Assembly (NCBI GenBank): GCA_014529385.2
Contig: CM043952.1
Location: forward strand, 56,336,619 to 56,400,618
DNA from: Adiantum capillus-veneris
Taxonomy: Eukaryota; Streptophyta; Polypodiopsida; Polypodiales; Pteridaceae
Direction: 5' to 3'
Length of the DNA: 64,000 nt
Below, piece by piece: positions 32,986-44,640 of the stretch. The notes under the pieces were generated by a model. That model worked only from the letters and a program-made list of their open reading frames with translations, made no database searches and was not told the DNA's origin. Both the position numbers and the translations under genes were made by a program. Position 1 is the stretch's first letter. Every line of letters begins with the position of its first letter.

Positions 32986-33530
32986 ATGTATGCTATAATT
33001 GCAAAACCCATGTACAACTTGATTACACTCTTTGAATGGGATGATGAGTGTGAAGAATCCTTCATGAAGCTTAAGCAAGCTCTCACTTCAGCCCCAATAT
33101 TGAAAGCACTAGATTGGAATAAGATATTCCACATACATGTAGATGCTTCCAATTTTGCCATTGGGTGTATACTAGCTCAACCAGGAGACAAAAAATTTGA
33201 TTTTCCTAGTTCTTATGCTAGTAGACAATTGAATATAGCAGAGGAAAACTATGCAACCACCAAAAGGGAAGGATTAGGAATGATCTATGTTGTAAAAAAG
33301 TATAGACATTACTTATTAGCTAACAAATTTGTGTTCTTTGTGGACCACCAAGACTTATTGTACTTGGTCAACAAGCCATGCAACACAGGAAGAATAGTGA
33401 GATGGTTCATCATTCTTTTGGAATTTGATTTCACTATAGTTGCGAAAAAGGGCACCACTCATCAAAGAGCAGATCATTTGTCAAGGATTATATCAAGAGA
33501 ACCACCAAAGGGAGTAGACGATGATCTATT
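32986..33530 (+). pseudogene. Tat-like RNase H
   Basis: First part of an open frame that continues to 34014. It reads LFEWDDECEESFMKLKQALT, then FHIHVDASNFAIGCILAQ, REGLGMIYVVKKYRHYL and FVFFVDHQDLLYLVNKP, supplying the Asp, Glu and Asp of a retroviral-type RNase H. TIVAKKGTTHQRADHLSRI then leads into integrase. This domain looks complete. Confidence 0.88.
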
Positions 33531-34948
33531 AGATGCATATCTGTTCTGTGTGGAAATGATATCCCGATGGTTGAAAAATATGGTATCATTGATGACCATA
33601 GCTCAAGTGGATTCACAAATACCACTTTCTATTACAACCGGATTAATTGAGCAATTGGCTATGTATCAATTACTAGCTAGAAGGCTATACAAAAGAAATC
33701 AAGATGAAATATTGCTTTTGTGCATTAATCCTGAGGAGAAAACCCAATACCTACGTCAAGCACATACTACCATAATGGGACTTCACTTTGCAGAAGACCA
33801 AACTATGCAACGGATCTTGAGACTTGGAGTACTTTGGCCAACTATGAGGAATGATGTTCACTCATTTGTAAAAAAATTCCCTCAATGCAAGAAACAAGCA
33901 CCCATATCTCATGTGACTTTGTTCCTAATATCACTTGTTCCTAAGTGGATTAACTATCTAGTTACTTACTTATCAAGCCAAACATTTCCTAAGGATATGA
34001 GTAAATGCTGCTAAAGAGAAATTGAAACTGAAGCTAGAGACTATGCTCTTATTTGAAACCAGTTGTATCAAAGAGAAAAGGATCAACATCTGCATCTTTG
34101 TCAAAATGAAGACAAATATATTCCCATTATAGAACAAGCACATGCTAGATTAGCTGGAGGTCACTTTTCAAGTGAAACCACCGCAAGAGAAATCTTAATG
34201 GGCAGGCATATGGTGAGCAACACTTTTTGTAGATGCCAAAGAATATGTTCGAAGGTGCGATGTATGTCAACGAGCAAAAATTCCAACCCGTGTAGATAGC
34301 ATGCCTTTAAGACCAATGATGGCGGCTAGAGATTTTGCAAAATGGGGTATTAGAAATTGTCATTGATCGGGGAACTCATTTCCTCAATGAGATAATTGAG
34401 TATCTGCTTAATGAATTACTGGTGATCCATAATAAATCAGCTCCCTATCACCCACAAGCAAATGGACAAGCTAAGCATACGAATAAAATTCTTAGCTCGG
34501 TATTGACTAAAGTGGGTAGTTTAGGGTTGGATAGATTGGGAAATGAATCTCCATGCCGCTCTATGGGCTTATAGTTTCATTCAAGATAGCTTTAAATGCT
34601 ACACCCTTTAACCTTGTTTATGGTCTTGATGCCATACTGCCAATAGAATTTCTATTACCGAAACTCAGGTTAGCTAAGGATCTTGAGTGGACTGGATATG
34701 AATTGTTAGAGAGGCTCAAAGATTTAGAAAAGCTTGATGAGCAAAGGCTAACAGCTGTAGCTCACATCTATGCACAAAAGCAAAAACAAAAACAGTTTTT
34801 TGATTCCCATCTAGTTATAAAAATCTTCAAAAAATGGGACTTAGTTTTAGTCAATTCCAACACATTTCCAAGTTTAAGAAAAAGGAAAACGGACCATTTA
34901 TCATTGAAGACGTATCTCCAAGTGGAGCAGCTAAGTTGTCCACCCTGA
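33531..34948 (+). pseudogene. Tat-like integrase, broken, with two H2C2-type modules
   Basis: An H2C2 zinc module appears near 33755-33890 (AHTTIMGLHF...FPQCKKQ) and a second one near 34135-34270 (AHARLAGGHF...with Cys residues in a shifted frame). The core follows at 34335: a deletion has removed the first catalytic Asp, IDRGTHFLNE keeps the second, and the expected catalytic Glu after NGQA is Lys (NGQAKHTNKIL). The C-terminal part (34553-34948) has FNLVYGLDAILPIEFLLPKL and a basic tail. The enzyme cannot be active. Confidence 0.85.
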
Positions 34949-35511
34949 TGGTGAACTAATGGCTAATTGGATTAGTGGATACCGTTTAAAAAAGTACAAT
35001 TTTCCACTAACCAATGAATTGCTAAAAAAGATGCATGTACCAAAGCAAAGAAATATAAAACGACAGCAGGTCATTGATGAAGCCCAAGAGGAAGCTCATT
35101 TTTGAGTACTCAAATGGAAAGCTGCTCTCAAAAATCAACAAATACGTATTCCCATCAACACTCTGGAACTAGATGATCGACTATGGGAATTACAGATGGA
35201 TGTAGTGTCAACGGATGATGAATGGTTAGATAATATGGACCTTCGCATCAAAGTAAGCTAAACAATCATAGCACAAATGCATTAGTCAATACATGAGCTC
35301 AACTAAATGCAGTCAGTTACTCCACGTACAAGAAAGCAACAAATCAGTATTTGACATCGAGAATATAAACTATTAGAGGATGCAACAAGAACCCAACACC
35401 GGAATTGGAAGTAGTCAACTTAAATGTGATAGTACATGGATGTTCATGATCTCATCACTTTGTATGCTTAGCAGATGAACACATGAATGAAACGATGATT
35501 CTTGAAATCTC

Positions 35512-36131
35512 ATGGATGTGGACGTACAAGGCAATAAACTCATAAACTCAAGCTATCATGTAAAGACGGACAACTCATTGTTCCAATTGCACGAAGCAAA
35601 GAGGAATGGAAAGGAGGTTACCAACATAACAAACCACAAATCAATCAATCTTTGCCATTCTATAGAAAAGAAAATGCTACAAGTAGCATGCAAGGAGTCA
35701 AGAAAATGTGGGTACCAAAACCACAACTTAAGGATAAGCCGTTTCAAATTTGGATGCCCAAAACATCATCGACCGTACCAAAGACGATTCCAAGGTTCAA
35801 AACACAAAGAAGAGCATCTCCGAGCAGGGAACCTAAATCAAAATGGATTTGGAGGAAAAAGAAGCACTTATCTTCTTTGCAAACTATAAAACCGATGAAG
35901 CAGTGGAGAGTTAAGTCTCAAAACACTCAACCACAACATTTCATTGAAGAAAAACCAAGATACCAATGGAGAGTAAAAGCCCAAAAACCATCATCATTGA
36001 TACCAATAGCTCAGGAAATTAGCATGCCAAAGCATCCTGACGGTGTAATAAAGCAAAGAGCACATAAGCTACAAGATTTTCTCTTTGGAAAACTGCAACA
36101 GAAACCTCGACCTCGAAAACCCTTGAGTTAA
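35512..36131 (+). CDS. Post-integrase ORF: basic protein with repeated QWRVK motif
   Basis: Two overlapping frames (35512-35889 and 35652-36131). The longer gives 159 residues rich in Lys, Pro, Trp and Gln with short internal repeats (KMWVPKPQ, KQWRVKSQ, YQWRVKAQ, FQIWMPK). No known domain. It lies downstream of integrase in the Tat-like element, where some giant gypsy elements carry an additional ORF. It may be expressed from the element or be a fossil. 34949-35511 before it holds the decayed polyprotein C-terminus. Confidence 0.4.
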
Positions 36132-38374
36132 CTACTCAAGATCCAACTCTTGCACAACATAATGGTTTAAATTGCATTGATCTTCTAAGCATGCTAGAGC
36201 CCAACCAAGGTTATGCATAGACACGATTGTTTAACCCATGCACACAGTCATCTCGGAGTACGCCATCTAGGAGGGGTGGAAGGGAACTAAGTAATTAAGG
36301 GCAATGTTTGAAGAGGGAGGAAAAATTTAGATGTTAACATGTGATTTTTGCAAAATTACCTAATAATGCCCTTAGCAAGTCATCATTAGGGGAAATTTAA
36401 CTGATAGCATCTCCCTGATGAGTGTAAATAGTATAAATACTATCAAAACATCATCAAAAAATGGTCTTTATTGTTATTTTCATCATTTTATCTTGATATT
36501 GGGACTTAAAAATGAAAACATCCACCAAAATTTAATAAAGTAGTGTTTCTCAATGGATTTTCCTAATTATTGAATTTTCACTTTGCTTTTTTAGTGCATT
36601 TTATTATTTTCTTTGATTTTTTCAATAAACAAGTCAAAAATTAATAATAAATAACAAATGAGCTTTGATGGAGAAACTGAAGATACGCTGATGAAAAGGA
36701 CAAGGCGGACAAACACAAAAACTTTCAATCAAATCGAGAGACGAAAGCAGGAAGCCTAAATTAGGCTGCCAAGGCCTACTTTCGCAAATTCTTGCAGAAT
36801 GAGCTAACGGAATCCGATTGAATAAATTTTTGAGTTTAACATAGATTTCACGGCTTAGTAGGACTAACAGGGGAATTTGGGGAAAAATAGTTTGGGAAGT
36901 TCGAGTATAGATATCCAAGGTAGCCCAAAATCACCTCATTTCCATTAGTCACTCTTGGAGGGAGAGCTCTCGACCTTCTTCGCGCACGATTTTCAGAGTC
37001 CACAATCTCCCATTTACAGCATCGTCTCACACAAGACATGAGGGGTAAGTTCTAAGATTATCAATGAACAATTCTATATGGCCAGTAGCAAGTCTAGGCT
37101 TAGGAAAAAACCCTAGAAACCCAACAGTGCACGAAGTCCTACGACCCAAAATTGACCATAGCGGCCTGTCAGCTCAACCAGATTGGAAGAGACTTGAATT
37201 GTAGCATGCCCCTATATAATAGAACACTTCTATATCACCAGATGACCATTTGGCAGGGGTCGAGGGGGGTCCCAAGTAAATAATATAGATTTTTGCCAGA
37301 TGCCAGAATTGGATTCTGACTCCACGGACAGCTTATAGAAAGGCTCTATACACAATACACCTAGACGGTTTCATGTAAACAGTGAATCAAAGCAAGCTCT
37401 CAAACATCAAAAAACAACCTGAAGGCTACAAAGAGTCAAATTTGACATATGAAAAACTAACTCCAAGTGGGCCAAAACTGGATGGGTAGCATCAGGACTA
37501 TGTAGCGGACAAGTCCATAGCTTCAAAAGTGACTAACCAACTCCATAGGCCATCTAGTCACAAAAATTGGTCATTTCAAAGTCGACAAGAGCACAAAGTG
37601 ATGCCGACATGACAAAACTTTACCAAATTCATTTTAGGACTTGTTTTAGATGTATTGAATATGTCTAGGTCATCAAATTTTCAAGTCTTGCAAAAACAAA
37701 AATGACTACATAAAATAATTGTGATTATTTACTTCTGTGCTTGTTTGGCTTGAAAATGACCTGTGCACTTCACCTATCACTTGTACACATCTATTACATG
37801 CCACATTTCAAGTATGAGCCAAAATGATCAAGAAAAATCAAAAAATGCATCAAAGTCTTTCCAATCCAATTCTTGAGTTATCTGTCACATTTTTTGATCC
37901 AAATCACCCCATAACTTATACCTAGTCTACATCGTGCCTAGAACCAAGCTGCAACAAAAAATGTACATTTTGATGAAAAGTTAATAATCACGATTATTTA
38001 CTTTCTTGCCAAAATGGGTGAAATCTACAAATTTGACGTTATGGGACCAAAGAACATAATGTCCAAAGTCCACTAATCAAGCTTGAGCAAGTTTGGATCT
38101 CTAAAACTCAAAATCTCTTTATATCTACTGTTTCAGAGACTGGAAGCCTAAATTTGGCACCATTTGCACCCAATGCACTCAAATGAGCCCACACTTCACT
38201 CAGAGAACCTAAATGTCATATGTTTCAAGCCTCTCATGTCGAAAACGCAAAAAGTTGGAAAAAATCCCCAACTGTAAATAATCGTGATTATTTACTTTTG
38301 TTGCCATTTTTGTGTGAGTTGTATGATTTTGATCTTTACATGTTTTATACATCTATGCATGCTCTAAAATTGAA
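36132..38374 (+). other. Non-coding region of the Tat-like element with palindrome array
   Basis: About 2.2 kb with no sustained coding frame. It holds a purine-rich run (AGGAGGGGTGGAAGGG near 36270), a TATA-like AGTATAAATACTATC near 36429, and a palindrome of the GTAAATAATC-GT-GATTATTTAC type at about 37713, 37981 and 38274, with a half-site at 37274. A region starting near 36308 (TGTTTGAAGAGGG) could be an internal LTR-like segment, but I could not confirm its end or a PBS. Confidence 0.5.
37711..38295. repeat. Periodic 22-bp palindromes, cluster 1 (three copies)
   Basis: Palindromes at 37713-37734 (imperfect), 37980-38001 and 38274-38295 (perfect 10-bp arms around 2 bases). Spacing is about 268 and 293 bp. 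The same sequence occurs in cluster 2 at 50467-51304. Confidence 0.9.
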
Positions 38375-39448
38375 TTGAAGAAAAATGGACATCGTTTGTC
38401 AGCAATTCAGACTCAGGGCATTTCAGAGCGGAATTTGCAGAATTCTCTAACTTTGACATTGTATTCACTTAGCAGGAGCAATGCAAGCTACCGAGAAGGC
38501 AAAGAAAAGGGTGTCCTTGAAAGAAAAGTTACAGAAGTTGCCACCTTACCAATTAGATCCAAGTTCAGTAAAGACGGCAAAGACAACTTACTTGTCAAGA
38601 GAGCAGCTTGAGGAAAACAACACAACTGTTTTCACTAGCAGGTTCAAGAGCGAAGAAGGACCCCAAGTGAAACTGAAATGCTACCAAAGGAGATATATGA
38701 TGTAGCTGCAAAGCCAGACACCAAAGAAGCCAACAGAAGGTTAGGCCTAAGGGACTTCTATGACCAAGAACCATGTGGCATGGATTTCCAGAAGGCATAT
38801 GAGTTACTGTCTACTATCAAAGAAGATGGGTCATCCCAAATCACTGATCAACAAGGGAAAAAGGTAGAAGTAGTAATCACTAAAGAGATAGTGGCCGAGG
38901 CACTGAAGCTACCAATTGAAGATATGACGATGCGGGCTAGGGATAGAAAGACAACAGGCACTTTTACCAAAGATACAGCTGCTACCACCTTTTTCGATCT
39001 CATCCAAAGGCAAGTGGAAGAACTAGCTCACCTATATCATCAACACTTCCACTTCTTATCAAAGAGATCACTACGGTACACCACCCCAAACCATGCGGTT
39101 GCGACCACTTTCACCCAAGTATTGAAGTCGACAACCAGGCAGGCAATTGATTATGCACATTATGCTCTTACAACATTGAAAGGCACAAAGAAAGAAGGAG
39201 ACATCACATATTCGGACGCTCTTGAAGTGCTGACAAGAATAACATATCATGCTATTGGAATGGCCCACAATTTGCCGCCAGCCCCAGATCAAAACACCTG
39301 GATTGTGGCTGCTCAACCTTCTCCAAGAACCACACATTCAACGAAGAGAGTATATAAGTTAGATGAAGAATCTGCAAAAAGTTCCCATGAAGCTCATAGC
39401 AGTGAAAGCTCGAACAACGAAGAAAGAGGGCAAGAATTGAAGAGATGA
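38375..39448 (+). CDS. Extra ORF of Tat-like element (256-aa frame plus upstream frame)
   Basis: Main frame 38678-39448: 256 residues, starting MLPKEIYDVAAKPDTKEANRR, with a predicted helical middle (FFDLIQRQVEELAHLYHQHF) and a Ser/Glu-rich C-terminus. An upstream overlapping frame (38481-38705, MQATEKAKKRVSLKEKLQKL) probably belongs to the same protein after a frameshift. I recognise no domain. The position, between the palindrome array and the 3' LTR, is unusual: 3.5 kb of extra coding-like sequence after integrase. Confidence 0.35.
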
Positions 39449-39698
39449 AAAAGAAAGCAGTAGTTGCACACTAAGAAGAACCTCAACAAAAGAAGGTGAG
39501 ATTTGAAAGAGAAAAGTAGACTTATGAAAGGAACCACCAAGCTGTAGGTGAGGACCCTCAAAGATGGGTTCCAAGAGATATAAGAGGACCCAAAACCAAG
39601 AATCCTGCATGGAAAGAAACAGAGGATTCCAAGGATTTTCTTGAGCACATGTACGCAGAAACTGAAGCTCTAAAGCTAAAAGGAAAGCAAAGGAGGAA

Positions 39699-40091
39699 GT
39701 GGCCAAACAACAAAGACAAGCAGAGGCTACTGAACAAGGTGAGTCACATCACGACCAAAGGGATATGTCTCCAAAACCCACTTCACCCGCTACGGAGCAA
39801 GAAGACCAACCAATGACAAGCCCAAACCCTTCATCAACATTTAAACCCAATGAGGGTGAGGAAGCCAAGGAAAAAGAGCCTGAACAACAGGAAGAGGCCA
39901 TATTTGAACAGCCAACAACAAAAACGAATGCAACAGGACTTTCTACAGCAACCCAACCAGAAACAACCGAGGCAATCTCAACACCTCAAGGAGGAGAAGT
40001 AGAACCCCCACCACAACGCAAGCAGCAACCACAACACAACCCAAAGAGTCACAAACCAAAATGGTTGGAACCTCTAGACAGCCTCCCGTAG
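39699..40091 (+). CDS. Low-complexity Glu/Pro/Gln-rich ORF of Tat-like element
   Basis: 130 residues rich in Glu, Pro, Gln and Thr (EATEQGESHHDQRDM, EEAKEKEPEQQEEA), likely disordered. It follows the 38678-39448 frame with stops between, and may be the same decayed protein. Confidence 0.3.
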   Translation: MAKQQRQAEATEQGESHHDQRDMSPKPTSPATEQEDQPMTSPNPSSTFKPNEGEEAKEKEPEQQEEAIFEQPTTKTNATGLSTATQPETTEAISTPQGGEVEPPPQRKQQPQHNPKSHKPKWLEPLDSLP

Positions 40092-40980
40092 AGCCTGAAG
40101 AATGGAAAACAAATGATGAAGATCAATGAATATGCCAAGCAGATGCAGCTGATGACACATAAAATGCGAACAGCAGCACTTAGGCGTAGTGCTAAAGCTA
40201 AAGAACTTGAACTCGCCATTGATGCTCTACAAGGAGATCTCTATGACAGAATGAACATTATTCTAGATCTCCAAAGATAGATCAAAGAGCTGAAGGATGA
40301 ACCAGCACAACACTAGCTTGCTAAAGAGAAGTAGTAGAAAGAACTGGAAGAGCTGGGAGAGCTACTAACTAAGTTATCCGATGCCTGCAAAAGCAAAGAT
40401 CAACAGCTCTCGGAGAAGTAACCAATGAACTTCTAACCACTACTTTGCCAGTACAAAAGATCCAAGTGCAGCTCGATGTAGCAAATGCTTCTTTGCAGTA
40501 CTCTGAGCAAAGGATCAATGGTCAGGCAGCATTTTTGAGATAGATAAGAGAAAATCCTATTGTCACTTCAATCAAAGGTACAGATGAAGTCTATAAGACT
40601 TTGGAAAAGCAAAACAAGGATCTTGAGCTAGAGCTAAAGCTAGAACAATCACAAAGATGAGACCTTGCATTGATGCGGGTCCAAAGAGAAGAGCAACTGC
40701 TCAAAGAGATAGCTGAATTAAAGAGAGTCAATCAAATGTTGAGAGAGGGACAACGAGAACATCAAGAAGAAGCAAGAACATGAACAACCAACCGTCGACA
40801 TACCCTCAGTCTCATTTGCTGAGATGGAAACACAGCCGTCAGAAGAGCTAGCAGGAGAGTCGGAGTCGGGCTTTCAAGTACCACTCACTGAAGCTGAGGA
40901 AGTGCCCATGGTCTAGCTTTCTAAAGCTAAGGAGGATGTACTAAAAGAGCAGATTTCCCAAGAAACAAATGCTGAATGAA
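40092..40980 (+). pseudogene. Decayed coiled-coil coding region of Tat-like element
   Basis: With stops and frame changes, the plus strand encodes heptad-rich sequence such as MKINEYAKQMQLMTHKM, KELELAIDALQGDL and VQREEQLLKEIAELK. Together with the preceding frames it suggests a long coiled-coil protein now inactivated. Confidence 0.4.
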
Positions 40981-41876
40981 AAGCCGCAATGGATTGGGAG
41001 TTGAGAGTTCTCCACTTTGTAATTGTAACTCAACTCACTCCCAACCAAATCAATGCCATACCCATTGATCAAATTGGAGCGACTACAGGTAAAGGAAAGA
41101 CTATAGAAAGATATGCAGGCAGAAGGCTCAGAGGATATCCACCCCAAGTCGAGAAAGAGCTGGTTGAACAAGAATTTGATATTTTTAATTGTGTTCACAA
41201 GAGCACCTACAACCCTCCAGAAAGATCCTACATTTTGTCATGTACCAAGAGTAAGGAGATGGCATGCATACAAAGCACTAAAAAAGAAGAGGCCTACATG
41301 GCTGAATTACCCACGCTTACCAGCTCCAGAGAAGGAAACACCAACGGAAGAGTACATGGTGAAAACCCTAACGGGCACCATGACTTTCTTCAAGAGCCTT
41401 CCTGAACTCTCATGTGCCATGCTATATAAGATTTGCAAAATGCTACTTACCTGCATTCAAGCTTTTTACAAGCCTGAGTAAGCCAAAGCACCATGGATGT
41501 CTTTCCTTGAATGCAATAAAGGTCTCCGTTATGACTTAAGTGGACAGCCTTCAGAAGAATTCCTTTACGAACTCTACGCCTGATGCATGTTTTTACCCTC
41601 TAGCAATATGTTGGCATTTCAGAAAGCATTCTATACAGGTTTCTTCACTTGGCGAACGAAGATATTTGGGCCAGTGATAAGTAACCTTATATCCAGATTT
41701 GTTGGCTTTTCATCCATTGAACTTAAAAATAGAGTCACCATGTAGTTCTTGCAAGTTTCTGACAAAGAAAGAAGATTCAGATATGAGAAAGCACTACATG
41801 AGCTTAAAGACCGCCTCATCAGCCTTCAACCCGAAGACTACTTCAGTCCATTAAGCTATGTCAAGGGACGACACAG
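40981..41876 (+). pseudogene. Decayed ORF before the 3' LTR of the Tat-like element
   Basis: Frames 40989-41405 and 41113-41481 overlap and continue with stops to a point just before the polypurine tract (for example RGYPPQVEKELVEQEFDIF, VRRWHAYKALKKKRPTWL, RYEKALHELKDRLISLQPEDYF). The composition looks like real protein with aromatic and basic residues, but I do not recognise it. Confidence 0.4.
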
Positions 41877-41892
41877 TCGAGGAGGGGGGGAA
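41877..41892 (+). other. Polypurine tract of Tat-like element
   Basis: GTCGAGGAGGGGGGAA immediately precedes the 3' LTR. Confidence 0.8.
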
Positions 41893-42800
41893 TATTAGCA
41901 GCAAGCTATCTTGGATAACATTTTTTTGGAGCTTTTATTGTAAACACACTTATTATTTGATGAACTGGGAATATTGTAACTCCTACTTTCCACATAAACA
42001 GTGTAATTGATGAGTCGGGGCTACAAGCTTTTCCAGATTGTATCAACCGTTGTCTTTAGTTAGAGCTTCCAGACTATTAGTTTTGACCACAAAAACCTTG
42101 GCTAAGGTATAAAAGCCAATTTTTGTAAATATTTTGAAAGTTTTGAATAATAGAAACACAACGTGAGCTAATGGCGCTCATTTCTTTCCTTCTCGTGCTC
42201 CCTACTCCCCTCCGGTTGTCACATTGTAGTGCCCTGTTGTGTTGCAACCGCAAGTAAGAGCTCTATGCATTGATGTAATCATTTCATGGTAATCCGTAGC
42301 TTTTGGTGTCACCAACCTGTTGCCTAATTTCATCATAAGTAGAAATTTAAGCTTCAAAATCATAAAATAAGTATAGGCAACGTATTGGGGCATCATTGCT
42401 AAGCATTTAGATGCATTCTGGGTCGAAAACAACTAGGTCAAAAACTCACTGTTGTTAATAATCATGTTTTTTTCACTTACCTAAAGTAAGATTTGGGACC
42501 ATAAGCATGCATGGATAGGTCTTATAAACATGTCCTAGAAGTTTCATATCGTTTGGATGTCGTTTGATGCTGTAAAAAATGTGATTTGTTTGTCGAGAGT
42601 GACTAGCTTTTGGTGATTTCTATCATTTGAGTGTAGCTTGAGATAGATGCGAGTTGTTTGTTGTTTTCCAAGAGATTGAAAACCTCTTGTAGCCTCTATG
42701 CACTAATCAAGTCAGCTTCGTTCCATGGATTGACAATTATATTCGTGGTTCTCACTATGTCTGCAATAAGATAGGAGTTGGGTTAGACACCCGTCCCACA
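41893..42800 (+). repeat. 3' LTR of Tat-like element (908 bp)
   Basis: Inverted copy of 52001-52900. It starts TATTAGCAGCAAGC where the other LTR has TGTTAGTAGCAAGC, and ends GTCCCACA. It contains a TATA-like GGTATAAAAGCC near 42099. It is clearly diverged from its partner at many positions, so the insertion is old. Outer flank ACCTT at 42801-42805. Confidence 0.88.
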
Positions 42801-42958
42801 ACCTTATAGAATATTTTGGATCCTTCTAGATTCTTTTGAAGTCTTCTAGTGATGATACAAATGATGAGATAGGCATGATACAAGAGATGACATAGACACC
42901 GACATCAACAATGATACATGTGATATCATAAGCGACCGACTCTCAAGAATCCATGACA
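42801..42958 (-). repeat. Chromovirus 3' LTR, first 158 bp (U3 start)
   Basis: The minus strand starts TGTCATGGATTC directly after a polypurine tract (AGAGGAGGGGGTAA, 42959-42972). It is cut at 42801 by the Tat-like LTR. Its continuation is at 52901-53472 on the plus strand. The last part already carries GAA/TTC motifs of the heat-shock-element type. Confidence 0.75.
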
Positions 42959-42972
42959 TTACCCCCTCCTCT

Positions 42973-43601
42973 AGTGACTAGTCCCACAAGGAGCGGTGGT
43001 GTTCCTTGACTTGGGCTTCCATGGATGCTATTGATGGAACTCTTAGACTTTGAGAGGTGCATGTTGAAGATTGTGTGTTGGTCCCCAGGTTCGTTCATTG
43101 ACATCATATCCTTTCTAATGCACCAAGTACTGTAACCTGCCACACAAAACTTGAGAATCTAGGACTTCCTCGACCTCATATTTGTCATGTCCTTGAACCT
43201 CAACTGGAGGAGCTAGTTGTAGGGCTCTTCCTGTGGTGTCAGATGTGAGACAAGTTTCTAGGAATGAGACATGAAAGACCGGATGGATTTTCATGGATGA
43301 GGGCAACTAGAGTCGATAGGTGATTGGATTTACTTGATGAATAATATTAAACGAGCCAAGCCCTTGATAATCTCTCTTTTGATAGGGACAAGATGAATGT
43401 AGATCATGCCGAAGGATCCACACTTTATTCCCCTCTTTGTATTTTCGATGTTGCATGTGATGTAGATCTGCACTTTTCTTATGCTTGGATTGAGATTCTT
43501 TGATATGAATTGTAAGTTTTTTGTAAATTGCAGACAATTTTGTGAAAGATTAACAGCAACTTGATTCTTGACCTGATGGTGCATGTGGCTATCCTTTTTG
43601 G
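42973..43601 (-). pseudogene. Chromovirus integrase C-terminus and chromodomain
   Basis: Minus-strand fragments: EGNKVWILRHDLHSSCPY and GLGSFNIIHQVNPITYRL (integrase GPY/F-type module, about 43537-43307), [13 protein letters not shown] (about 43300), then [27 protein letters not shown] (43180-43110, given here in outline), a chromodomain that in this clade directs integration to heterochromatin. After that the frame decays to the polypurine tract. The block is cut at 43601 by copia element 2 and resumes at 47313. Confidence 0.85.
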
Positions 43602-43793
43602 TGAAGGAGTACGAGCGGAAGTGCGACGCGAGAGAGAGTGCGAGAAGAAGAGCACGACGATATGGTGAACTCGCTCTACTGTAATGTGTAGAGCATAGTG
43701 AGTTCTTATTAGGTTTTTACAAAAGAATATGTGTACATACCTGGCGGCCCGCCCACTTACCTAGGCAACCACATTGGGCTTTATACCCCAACA
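43602..43793 (-). repeat. 3' LTR of copia element 2
   Basis: 192 bp, TG...CA. It differs from 47121-47312 at seven positions and from element 1 LTRs at only a few. Confidence 0.95.
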
Positions 43794-43882
43794 ACCTCCC
43801 ACTTAAAGTCCAATGTGGTACTTTAAGTGTGAGAGAAGCTACTATACAAGCTAATATACAAGAGATGTAGAGAAGTGATGTA

Positions 43883-44640
43883 CTACCCTACACCTAACTG
43901 CTTGCGAAAATGCCCAAAGCTCTCTGAGGGAAGTCCTTTTGTAAGTAGATCAGCAGGATTTTCTGTGGTGTGAACTTTGACAAGCTGAAGTTGCTTATCC
44001 TCGAGCATTTCCCTGATGAAATGATACTTCACATCCACATGCTTTGTCTTTGAGTGATAAACTGGATTGCGAGCCAATTGTATAGCACTTTGACTATCAC
44101 AATATAACACAGGCATCTCTTCTTTGATTCCCAAATCTTACTAGTCGATTAAGCCAAATTTATTCTTTGCATGCCTCTGATGCTGCAACATATTCAGCCT
44201 CTGTAGTAGACCGAGTAACACAATCTTGTAATCTAGAACGCCATGATACTGCTCCACCAGCCAATGTCTTTATACCCTGACGTAGACCTTCGGTTGTCTA
44301 AGTCACTTGCATAATCTGAGTCTGTAAAACCCTTTACACTTAGCTCCTGACTCCCATAGCATATACGCATACTCTTTGTAGCTTTCAGGTATCTCAATAT
44401 TCCTTTCACTGTCTCCCAATGTTTCTTGCCTAGGTTTGACATGTATCGACTTACTACTCCCACTACAAATGCAATGTCTGGGCGAGTAGCAATCATTGCA
44501 TACATCAAACTACCCACTGCAGACGCATATGGAATCTTATCCATTCCAGCCTGTTCTTCCTCAGACACAGGACAATCTTGTTTGCTAAGTTTCACATATG
44601 GTGGCAATGGAACACTCAATGCCTTTCCCTTCTCCATAGT
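43883..44640 (-). pseudogene. Copia element 2 RT C-terminus and RNase H, broken
   Basis: Frames 43883-44134 and 44233-44640 correspond to the RNase H region of element 1 (YCDSQSAIQLA, RYLKATKSMRICYG, SDYASDLDNRRSTSG). A two-base deletion near 44139 and a small deletion near 44270 break the frame. The segment ends where MEKGK sequence meets integrase at about 44637. Confidence 0.85.

Larger units (their letters stand above)
28756..42800 (+). mobile_element. Giant Tat-like Ty3/gypsy element, larger inverted part (gag C-terminus to 3' LTR)
   Basis: Plus-strand order: gag C-terminus with zinc knuckles, protease, RT, RNase H, integrase, then a 6-kb post-integrase region with extra ORFs, polypurine tract and 3' LTR. 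The gag N-terminus, 5' leader, PBS and 5' LTR lie at 48613-52900 on the minus strand. Matching flanks (ACCTT in element sense at 42801-42805 and 52905-52901) show that the two parts come from one insertion of about 18.3 kb. Confidence 0.75.

Noticed and set aside
36308-37040. Internal LTR between the Tat-like polyprotein and the extra ORFs
   Set aside because: A TG start, purine-rich run and TATA-like sequence are present, but no matching second copy, CA end or PBS could be confirmed.
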